Origin: an uncultured Hyphomonadaceae bacterium
GTDB lineage: Bacteria > Pseudomonadota > Alphaproteobacteria > Caulobacterales > Hyphomonadaceae
Direction of reading: 5' to 3'
DNA length: 6,031 bases
Assembly (NCBI GenBank): GCA_937873805.1
Contig: CALMWO010000110.1
Span: forward strand, 1 to 6,031
A program made the position numbers and the translations under genes. This document shows, piece by piece, positions 1-5,491 of the stretch. The notes beneath the pieces were generated by a model. The model was not told the origin of the DNA. It was given only the letters and a program-made list of their open reading frames with translations, and ran no database searches. Position 1 is the first letter of the stretch. Each line of letters starts with the position of its first letter.

Positions 1-147
1 AGAGCGATCCTTATCCGTATCCTCAATCCTCAGCAGGAACTTGCCGCCCTTCGCGCGCGCGTATAGCCAAGAAAACAGGGCCGTCCGGGCGCCTCCGATA
101 TGGAGGTAGCCGGTGGGCGAGGGGGCGAAGCGGGTGACGACCGTCAT
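1..147 (-). CDS. gltX: Glutamyl-tRNA synthetase, N-terminal fragment (cut by window edge)
   Basis: This is the 5' end of a class I aminoacyl-tRNA synthetase that charges tRNA-Glu (and in many alphaproteobacteria also tRNA-Gln) with glutamate in the cytoplasm. Only 49 codons are visible, with no stop before the window edge. The translation starts MTVVTRFAPSPTGYLHIGG: residues 9-19 are the P-S-P-T-G-x-L-H-I-G-G signature, in which HIGG (16-19) is the ATP-binding HIGH element of the Rossmann fold. Residues 38-48 (FLLRIEDTDKD) match the next conserved GluRS block. The ATG (positions 145-147 on the plus strand) puts the usual short TRFAPSPTG lead at the front, and no better upstream start is in frame; the ribosome site before it is weak. 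The family is normally about 450-490 residues, so roughly nine tenths is missing. GltX paralogues exist in alphaproteobacteria (gltX1/gltX2), and this fragment cannot say which one it is. It is divergent from comEC. Confidence 0.93.
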   Translation of the reverse strand, partial: MTVVTRFAPSPTGYLHIGGARTALFSWLYARAKGGKFLLRIEDTDKDRS

Positions 148-219
148 CGGGTTCCAGTACGAGGCTTGTCCTTGCGTCCGTAAGCCGGAGCGCGGGCCCT
201 GAAGAACACATCCGCTCCT
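148..219. promoter_or_regulatory. Divergent gltX/comEC intergenic region
   Basis: This short spacer lies between two divergently oriented genes, so it must carry the gltX promoter and probably that of comEC. It is 72 bp if comEC starts at 220, or 135 bp if comEC starts at the ATG at 283. I see no convincing -35/-10 pair on either strand. A lone GTTC at 151-154 has no second half-site 7 bp away, so there is no SOS box here. The assignment rests on gene orientation only. Confidence 0.3.
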
Positions 220-2328
220 TTGCTGGCAAGTGCCGCTGCTGATGCGCTCCCCGAGGCCAAAAGACCCGGCCCCTGGACCCTCATGTGGCGGTTCCTCAAA
301 GGTGCGATCAACGATCAGGCCCTGCGCTGGCCGCTGCTGGCCCCTCTAGCTCTGACGGTCGGCGCTGCGCTCTACATGAGCGCGCCGTCCGAGCCGGGCT
401 GGACCCTGCTGCTGGGCGCTACAGCGCCAGTAACGGTGTTCTGGGGGCTCGTCCGCCGGCGAGGCGTTGGCGCACTGGCGCTGATGCTGGGAATGCTTGC
501 TTGCGTTGGCGTTGGGGCCATCTCGGGCAAGGTGCGCTCCGGTCTGGTCGCCGCGCCGATCCTCAAGGAGGAAATGGGGCCGGTTCGTATCGAGGGCGTA
601 ATCGCGGAGATTGATGCCAGCGATCGTAGCCGGCGTGTCCGCATAGACGTCCGCGCCATAGAACGTCTGCCGCCCGAGCAGACGCCCGAATTCGTCCGCT
701 TCAGCTATCGCGGTGACATGCCTTTCAGTCCGGGCCGCGCCGTGGCCTGTCGCGCCATCCTGTCGCCGCCGCCGCGCCCGGTTGTTCCGGGCGACTACGA
801 GTTTCACCGCGACGCATGGTTCCAGCAGCTCGGCGCCGTGGGTTTCTCGACGGGTGGTTGTGACGCGCTGGCGATGTCGCCGCCATCGGGTCCCGCCGAG
901 ACATTCTCTTACTGGCTCGGGGCTGTCCGGCGCGCAATCGCCACGCACGTCAACGAGCACGCCGGCGAGGGTGGAGGCGGCATGTCGGCGGCTATGGTGT
1001 CTGGTGATCGCAGTTTCATCACGCCGCCCGATGCTGAAGCGTTGCGGATGTCGGGCCTCGCGCACCTGTTGTCGATCTCTGGTGTTCACATGGTGCTGGT
1101 GGGCGGCATCGTCTTCTTCATCATACGCTTCCTCTGGCCGTTCATTGAACCGCTCGCCTTGCGTGTGCCATCGGTAAAGGCCGCGGCTCTCGGCGCCATC
1201 ATTGCCTGCACGCTCTATTTCGGGATCTCGGGTATGGAGGTCGCGACCCAGCGCGCTTTCATCATCGCCTTGATCGGCTTCGGAGCGAAATTGTTTGACC
1301 GCCCCGCGCTGTCTCTTCGCTCGCTGGCGGTCGCGCTTGGCGTCGTGGTTCTCTTCCAGCCCGAGGCCGTAGTCACGCCCGGCTTCCAGATGTCGTTCGC
1401 CGCATCGGGCGCGCTGATTGCGCTCTATGAGATCTGGCCCAAGATGGATCGGCCCGATCATCCCGGCGTCTTCTCTCGTATCGGAGGTTGGATCGTAGCT
1501 GCGGCCGCCACATCGCTGGTTGCGTCGCTAGCCACGATGCCATTTGCGCTCCACCATTTCGATCGCGCAGCGCTGTTCAGTGTCATCGCCAACATCGTCT
1601 CGACCCCCGTCATTACACTCTGGACCACGCCGGCTGCAGCGATGGCGGCTGTTGCCGCGCCATTCGGGTTTGACGAGCCTTTCCTCTGGCTGATGGGCAA
1701 GAGCCTCGAACTCGTCCTGTTCATTGCGCGCTATTCCGTCGAGATATCGCCAGAGGTGGACCTGCCTCGCCTGGGTTCTGCTGGCATGGCGATGGCGGCT
1801 TCAGCTATCGCGCTGTTCTGCGTTTTTACCCGCCGGGGCAGGGCGTTTGCGGCAGTGCCTGCGGCGGCGGCAGTGGTGCTGTGGCTCTCCGCTCCTCAGG
1901 CTGTCGGATACGTCGCTGACGACGGGTCCGTGTTTCTGCAAGCCGACAAGGCGTGGCTGGAGCTGTCGGACTGGCGTTCCGACAATGGTCTCGACCCACT
2001 CATCATTGGCGATGCGATCACCAAGGCGCCATGCCCCGGCAAGGGTGCGTCGTGCTGGCTTGATGTGGAGGCTGGCCAAGCGATCGTTGAACCGAATGTC
2101 GAGGCGCCGATCGGTTGCCCGACTTCATCGACGCTGACGATCCACACGGAAGCAGGTCAGGCGCTGAAGCTTCAGCCATGCGCGACAATTGGCAAAGGCG
2201 GCGCAGCTGTAGACAGCTCCGATGGCGCCCTGACGCTTCGCCCGGCGCAAATGCAAAGCGGCCGGGCGTGGACCCAGCCGCTCTACCTAAAGCCGCCGAA
2301 GCGGGATCAGCCAACCAAAGCTCAGTGA
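220..2328 (+). CDS. comEC: ComEC/Rec2-family DNA internalization membrane protein
   Basis: This polytopic inner-membrane protein belongs to the family that passes single-stranded DNA into the cytoplasm during natural transformation. In the 702-residue form, hydrophobic segments lie near 38-53, 60-76 and 84-102. An OB-like soluble region (DUF4131 type) spans about 115-215, including VRIEGVIAEID at 122-132. The ComEC core runs from about 225 to 545, with the family signature at 261-291 (SGDRSFI, then SGLAHLLSISGVHM) and Q-R-A at 344-346. Further helices follow near 320-338, 365-380, 422-445, 450-480 and 520-560. The tail (about 564-702) is soluble and carries four cysteines (605, 612, 633, 654). 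There is no HxHxDH motif, so the C-terminal metallo-beta-lactamase-like domain of Bacillus-type ComEC is absent, as is common in alphaproteobacterial members. The start is uncertain: 220 is TTG with a poor ribosome site, while the in-frame ATG at 283 (MWRFLKGAIND) keeps every membrane segment and is a good alternative. The 3' end overlaps the convergent lexA by 7 bp. Confidence 0.93.
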   Translation: MLASAAADALPEAKRPGPWTLMWRFLKGAINDQALRWPLLAPLALTVGAALYMSAPSEPGWTLLLGATAPVTVFWGLVRRRGVGALALMLGMLACVGVGAISGKVRSGLVAAPILKEEMGPVRIEGVIAEIDASDRSRRVRIDVRAIERLPPEQTPEFVRFSYRGDMPFSPGRAVACRAILSPPPRPVVPGDYEFHRDAWFQQLGAVGFSTGGCDALAMSPPSGPAETFSYWLGAVRRAIATHVNEHAGEGGGGMSAAMVSGDRSFITPPDAEALRMSGLAHLLSISGVHMVLVGGIVFFIIRFLWPFIEPLALRVPSVKAAALGAIIACTLYFGISGMEVATQRAFIIALIGFGAKLFDRPALSLRSLAVALGVVVLFQPEAVVTPGFQMSFAASGALIALYEIWPKMDRPDHPGVFSRIGGWIVAAAATSLVASLATMPFALHHFDRAALFSVIANIVSTPVITLWTTPAAAMAAVAAPFGFDEPFLWLMGKSLELVLFIARYSVEISPEVDLPRLGSAGMAMAASAIALFCVFTRRGRAFAAVPAAAAVVLWLSAPQAVGYVADDGSVFLQADKAWLELSDWRSDNGLDPLIIGDAITKAPCPGKGASCWLDVEAGQAIVEPNVEAPIGCPTSSTLTIHTEAGQALKLQPCATIGKGGAAVDSSDGALTLRPAQMQSGRAWTQPLYLKPPKRDQPTKAQ

Positions 2329-3017
2329 TACTTGCGCACGAGCGCAACGAGTTTGCCCTGAATACGCACGCGATCCGGTCCAAAGATCTGCGTGCCGAAA
2401 GCCGGGTTTGCTGCCTCAAGGGCGATGGAGCCGCCCTTCTTGCGAAAGCGCTTCAGGGTCGCGGTCTCTTCGTTGATCAGCGCAACCACGATGTCGCCTG
2501 AAGCTGCGTGATCGGTTTTCTTCAGGATAACCGTGTCGCCATCCAGAATGCCCGCGTTGATCATGCTCTCGCCGGAAACTTCCAGCGCGAAATGCGTATC
2601 CGGGTCGAAGTCGTCGTCCGGTGCGGCAACCTTGTGAGTTTCGTGTTCGATAGCCTCGATTGACGTACCTGCCGCAATCCGCCCCATGACAGGGATCATC
2701 GAGGAGCGAACTGCAGAGGCAACTTTCCGCCCGACATCGGCAGCGGCCCCCGCGATCACGCTTGGCCGGAATGGCGTGCGGCCGGTTCCCTGCGGAACGG
2801 CGCTTTCAGGAAGCTTGAGAACCTCCAGCGCCCGCGCCCTGTGGGCCAGACGGCGGAGAAAGCCGCGCTCCTCAAGGGCTGTAATCAGGCGGTGGATGCC
2901 CGACTTGGACGCCAGGTCCAGCGCCTCCTTCATTTCGTCGAAGGACGGCGAAACGCCCGTTTCCTTGATCCTGTCATTGATGAACAGGAGCAGTTCGCGC
3001 TGTTTCTTGGTGAGCAT
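2322..3017 (-). CDS. lexA: LexA SOS-response repressor (self-cleaving)
   Basis: LexA is a cytoplasmic dimeric repressor of DNA-damage genes. RecA filaments on single-stranded DNA trigger its self-cleavage. The product is 231 residues, a normal length for alphaproteobacteria. The N-terminal winged helix-turn-helix spans about 1-68 (MLTKKQRELLLFINDRI; recognition region SKSGIHRLITALEERGF at 38-54). The C-terminal S24 peptidase domain starts near 108. The scissile bond should be Ala116-Gly117 within GRIAAGTS. The catalytic serine is Ser151 (VSGESM) and the general base is Lys189 (TLKRF), both inferred by alignment in memory to E. coli Ser119 and Lys156. The ATG at 3015-3017 is chosen because LexA proteins start MLT(K/R)KQ and an AGGT lies 6 nt upstream. 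The open frame continues to 3188, but that extension runs through the promoter and into trpC. The gene is monocistronic on this evidence, with its own promoter and SOS box in the gap to trpC, which indicates autorepression. Confidence 0.98.
   Translation of the reverse strand: MLTKKQRELLLFINDRIKETGVSPSFDEMKEALDLASKSGIHRLITALEERGFLRRLAHRARALEVLKLPESAVPQGTGRTPFRPSVIAGAAADVGRKVASAVRSSMIPVMGRIAAGTSIEAIEHETHKVAAPDDDFDPDTHFALEVSGESMINAGILDGDTVILKKTDHAASGDIVVALINEETATLKRFRKKGGSIALEAANPAFGTQIFGPDRVRIQGKLVALVRKYH
2332..2347. other. Small inverted repeat at the comEC/lexA convergent junction
   Basis: A perfect 6-bp inverted repeat (TTGCGC, loop ACGA, GCGCAA) begins 4 bases past the comEC stop and lies inside the last lexA codons. 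It has no proper T-tract on either side; the plus strand has only a TTT a few bases later. It could help end comEC transcripts or pause opposing polymerases, but it may equally be chance in GC-rich coding DNA. I do not call it a terminator. Confidence 0.2.
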
Positions 3018-3051
3018 CTGTCTACCTGCTTGAATCGATGAGTCGCAGATA

Positions 3052-3066
3052 GTTCTACTATCGTTC
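3052..3066 (-). promoter_or_regulatory. LexA-binding SOS box (alphaproteobacterial type)
   Basis: On the minus strand the site reads GAACGATAGTAGAAC, and on the plus strand GTTC-N7-GTTC: two exact half-sites separated by seven bases. This direct repeat is the established LexA operator of Alphaproteobacteria and differs from the CTGT-N8-ACAG palindrome of E. coli. It lies 35-49 bp upstream of the lexA ATG. It covers the probable -10 element and part of the spacer, so bound LexA would block polymerase. This is the expected autoregulatory operator. Confidence 0.9.
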
Positions 3067-3080
3067 ACGCTTTGGGTCAA
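3052..3080 (-). promoter_or_regulatory. Predicted sigma70-type lexA promoter
   Basis: On the minus strand, TTGACC (plus-strand 3075-3080) is a 5-of-6 match to the -35 consensus. After exactly 17 bases it is followed by TAGAAC (3052-3057), a 4-of-6 match to the -10. Transcription would start near 3045, giving a leader of about 28 nt with an AGGT ribosome site before the ATG. The SOS box overlaps the -10 and the spacer, which supports both calls. The exact start site is inferred. Confidence 0.7.
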
Positions 3081-3082
3081 TT

Positions 3083-3096
3083 CGGCTGTGGAGCCG
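3083..3096 (-). other. Small hairpin just after the trpC stop
   Basis: On the minus strand this is CGGCT, loop CCAC, AGCCG: a 5-bp GC-rich stem starting right after the trpC TAA (3098-3100). It is followed by AATTG, not a U-tract, so it is at best a weak terminator of the trp operon. It ends two bases before the lexA -35 box. There is no other terminator candidate between trpC and lexA, so some trp read-through into lexA is possible. Confidence 0.25.
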
Positions 3097-3097
3097 T

Positions 3098-3901
3098 TTA
3101 CCTGACCTGGGCGAGCGAGCGCACGGATTCGACGGCATTTTCGGCCCGCATCAGGCTCTCGCCGACCAGAAACCCACGGGCGCCGCAAAGTCTGAGCCTG
3201 GCGATGTCGGATGCGGTCCGCACGCCGCTTTCGGAAATCAGGAGTTTGCCCGGCGGCGTCATGTCCGCCAGCCGCTCGGTCACGCCGAGGTCCGTTGTGA
3301 ATGTCCGCAGGTCGCGATTGTTCACGCCCATCAGGGGCGAGGGCAGGCCCAGCGCACGAACGAGCTCAGCCTCGTCATGGGCTTCCAGCAGCACCGACAT
3401 GCCGAGCCGGTCCGCCGTGGCGTGCAGCTCGTTCGCCAACCCATCGTCAACCGCTGCCATGATGATGAGGATCGCATCGGCGCCGGCGGCGCGGGCTTCC
3501 ACAACCTGGATCGGGTCGATCATGAAGTCCTTGCGGAGCACCGGGATGGAAACGGCGCCCCGGACGCTGATCATGTCCTCAATAGACCCGCCAAAGCTTG
3601 GGCCATCCGTGAGAACCGAGATGCAGGCAGCGCCGCCAGCCTCATAGTCGCGCGCAACGGCAACCTGATCGCGGCCGGGGCTGATATTGCCAGCCGAAGG
3701 GCTCTTGCGTTTCACTTCACAGATCAGCGCATTGCCGTCTGCTTTGGCGATCGCAAGCAGGGCCTCGGCAAATCCGCGTGGCCTGGAAGCAGTCTTCGCA
3801 TCAGCCTCAAGCGCGTCGAGCGACCGCTCGCGCTTCAGCTTTGCGACTTCACCATGCTTGTAGTCGATGATCGCTTTCAGCTTGTCAGGAACGCTAGCCA
3901 T
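3098..3901 (-). CDS. trpC: Indole-3-glycerol phosphate synthase
   Basis: This cytoplasmic TIM-barrel enzyme closes the ring of carboxyphenylamino-deoxyribulose phosphate (CdRP) to indole-3-glycerol phosphate, with loss of CO2 and water, in tryptophan synthesis. At 267 residues it is the normal length for a monofunctional TrpC; no TrpF domain is fused, unlike in E. coli. Conserved blocks in order: E62-V-K64-R-K-S-P-S (general acid/base residues), SVLTD at 95-99 with F103-G-G, V-L-R-K124-D-F at 121-126 (catalytic Lys), LLE173 at 171-173, G-V-N-N-R at 192-196, and S-E224-S-G with the G-E-S phosphate-binding block at 247-249. All key residues look intact. The ATG (3899-3901) lies inside the end of trpD and the two genes overlap by 8 bp. 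A GAGG at 3912-3915 sits 10 nt upstream as a ribosome site. It is the last gene of the visible trp operon. Confidence 0.98.
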   Translation of the reverse strand: MASVPDKLKAIIDYKHGEVAKLKRERSLDALEADAKTASRPRGFAEALLAIAKADGNALICEVKRKSPSAGNISPGRDQVAVARDYEAGGAACISVLTDGPSFGGSIEDMISVRGAVSIPVLRKDFMIDPIQVVEARAAGADAILIIMAAVDDGLANELHATADRLGMSVLLEAHDEAELVRALGLPSPLMGVNNRDLRTFTTDLGVTERLADMTPPGKLLISESGVRTASDIARLRLCGARGFLVGESLMRAENAVESVRSLAQVR

Positions 3902-4907
3902 TCGATGCGCGCCTCAAGGCTTCAAGAGCAGCAATGGCTTGACCGCTGGTTACGGAAGCGCGTGCCTGAACAATGCCGTCTTCCAGCGTTTCGGCCAGAC
4001 CGGCGACAAGGATAGCCGCGCCTGCATTGACAGCCACAAGGTCTCCGAACGCACCATTCTCGCCGCCGAGCACCCGTTTCAGGGCTTCGGCATTCTCGGC
4101 CACTGTGCCGCCACGCAACTGTTCCAGGCTCGCACGCGCGATGCCGATGCTTTCCGGCGTCAGGCTATGTACGCGAACCGATCCATCCTTCACGTCAGCG
4201 ACCAGCGTTTCGCCAGTCGTGGAAATCTCGTCCATTCCGTCGAGGCCATGCACCACCATGGCTCGCTTCGCGCCAAGCGCGAGCATCGCGCTCGCAATCG
4301 GCTCGACCCATTCGGGCGCGAACACGCCCATCACCTGCCGCTTGACCCCCGCCGGATTGGCGAGCGGCCCGAGCATGTTGAAGATCGTCCGCATCCCAAG
4401 CGCCTGCCGCACGGGCGCGACATATTTCATCGCGGTATGGTGCTGTTGCGCGAACATGAAAGCGACCCGCGCCTCGCGAAAGCTCGCTTCGATCTGCGCA
4501 TCGGTTGGTGACAGGTTGACGCCGAGCGCTTCGAGAACATCGGCTGATCCGGCGCGGCTCTTCGAGCGGTTGCCATGCTTGGCCACGACAACACCGGCGC
4601 CAGCAGCAACCAGCGCCACCGCAGTCGATGTGTTGAGCGAGGTCCACGAAAGGCCGCCTGTGCCGCATGTGTCGATTGCGCCCTCGGGCGCTTTCGCAGG
4701 ACGCATGGTCGCGCGCATCACCTGCACGCCGGCGACGATGTCCTCGACCGTTTCGCCGCGTATCCGAAGGCCCATCAGGAAGGCCGCGATCAGGGCCGGT
4801 TCGGCCTCACCAGCGAGAATGGCCTGAAAGGCCGATCCGATCTCGCCCGGCGACGGGCGGTCGCCAGCAGCAAGCTTGCCGACTGCGTTGCGGACGGCGT
4901 CGCTCAC
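3894..4907 (-). CDS. trpD: Anthranilate phosphoribosyltransferase, with atypical PRPP loop
   Basis: TrpD transfers phosphoribose from PRPP to anthranilate, giving phosphoribosylanthranilate. The product is 337 residues, the usual length. A small helical N-terminal domain (about 1-70) is followed by the nucleoside phosphorylase-like alpha/beta domain. Conserved parts: G-T-G-G at 82-85, N92-x-S-T at 92-95, K-H-G-N-R at 110-114, HH at 156-157, P-V-R167, RTIFNMLGPLANP at 173-185, and the Mg-binding D226-E227 in DGMDEIS. Odd features: the family motif GTGGDG is GTGGLS here (Leu86, Ser87), and the loop after KHGNR (SKSRAGSAD) is one residue shorter than the common SVSSKSGSAD. Both loops contact PRPP or anthranilate in known structures. 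The reading frame is intact, with no gap at the first site. The start is GTG at 4905-4907, overlapping the trpG TGA by 4 bp (GTGA), so translation is probably coupled. The ribosome site is weak. Assignment as trpD is secure; normal catalytic efficiency is not. Confidence 0.96.
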   Translation of the reverse strand: MSDAVRNAVGKLAAGDRPSPGEIGSAFQAILAGEAEPALIAAFLMGLRIRGETVEDIVAGVQVMRATMRPAKAPEGAIDTCGTGGLSWTSLNTSTAVALVAAGAGVVVAKHGNRSKSRAGSADVLEALGVNLSPTDAQIEASFREARVAFMFAQQHHTAMKYVAPVRQALGMRTIFNMLGPLANPAGVKRQVMGVFAPEWVEPIASAMLALGAKRAMVVHGLDGMDEISTTGETLVADVKDGSVRVHSLTPESIGIARASLEQLRGGTVAENAEALKRVLGGENGAFGDLVAVNAGAAILVAGLAETLEDGIVQARASVTSGQAIAALEALRRASNG

Positions 4908-5491
4908 TTCACGCCCGCGCGCTTGAGGAAGTTGGCCAGCATCACCTTGCCGAATTGCGATCCGATCGACTCGGGGTGAAACTGCACGCCGAACACCGGC
5001 CGCGTCGCATGGCTCACGGCCATGATTTCTCCGTCAGCCGTTTCCGCGTCCACGGTGAGTGTATTCGGCATTCCGTTGCGGCGGATCGCCAGCGAGTGAT
5101 AGCGCACCGCTTCGAAATGTTCGGGCACGCCCGCGAACAGTTCGCCGCCCAGAACCTTCACATCCCACGCCTTGCCGTGAACGATGTCTTTCGCGCCTTC
5201 GACAATCCCGCCCATGGCCTGACCGATTGCCTGGTGGCCGAGGCAGACGCCAAGAATGGGCAGATCATCCGGCGCCAGTTTGATCAGCTCCAGGCAGATG
5301 CCCGCGTCGTCTGGCGTACATGGCCCCGGCGACAGCACGATCGCATCAGCGCCCTTCGCGAGCGCTTCTTTCGCCGTCAGTGCATCATTGCGCACGACTT
5401 CCACGTCCACGTTCGGGCTGATGTCCTGCAGGTAGTGGACGAGATTGTACGTGAAGCTGTCGTAGTTATCGACGAGCAGAACCTTGGTCAT
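4904..5491 (-). CDS. trpG: Anthranilate synthase component II (glutamine amidotransferase)
   Basis: TrpG is a class I (triad) glutamine amidotransferase that releases ammonia from glutamine for TrpE, giving anthranilate. The 195-residue product is the size of a free-standing TrpG, not fused to TrpE or TrpD. It opens with VLLVDNYDSFTYNL (4-17). The oxyanion region SPGPCTP is at 54-60, the nucleophile is Cys83 in GVCLGHQ, and the rest of the triad is His172 and Glu174 in FHPES. The YHSLA block at 131-135 is also conserved. The ATG at 5489-5491 is preferred over the TTG one codon upstream. It shares its A with the trpE stop (TGATG), and GGGGGAA (plus-strand 5498-5504) is a strong ribosome site about 6 nt upstream. 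The protein could also serve p-aminobenzoate synthase (PabA role), since many bacteria share one subunit; the trp operon setting favours the tryptophan role. Confidence 0.97.
   Translation of the reverse strand: MTKVLLVDNYDSFTYNLVHYLQDISPNVDVEVVRNDALTAKEALAKGADAIVLSPGPCTPDDAGICLELIKLAPDDLPILGVCLGHQAIGQAMGGIVEGAKDIVHGKAWDVKVLGGELFAGVPEHFEAVRYHSLAIRRNGMPNTLTVDAETADGEIMAVSHATRPVFGVQFHPESIGSQFGKVMLANFLKRAGVK

Noticed and set aside
23..229. Minus-strand open frame over gltX and its upstream region
   Set aside because: It is out of frame with the clear GluRS N-terminus. The upstream AAAGGAG-like stretch is tempting, but the product has no recognisable features.
346..1461. Long open frame on the minus strand opposite comEC (371 codons)
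   Set aside because: It is rich in Arg, Asp, His and Gln with no recognisable domain, and lies wholly antisense to a clear ComEC. Long antisense frames of this kind are common in GC-rich coding DNA.
3018..3188. N-terminal extension of LexA by 57 codons
   Set aside because: It would run through the SOS box, the promoter and the end of trpC. LexA proteins begin at MLT(K/R)KQ, which matches the ATG at 3017 with a ribosome site.
3973..4827. Plus-strand open frame opposite trpD (284 codons)
   Set aside because: Low-complexity Ala/Ser/Pro/Arg composition, no domain, and fully antisense to trpD with intact TrpD motifs on the other strand.
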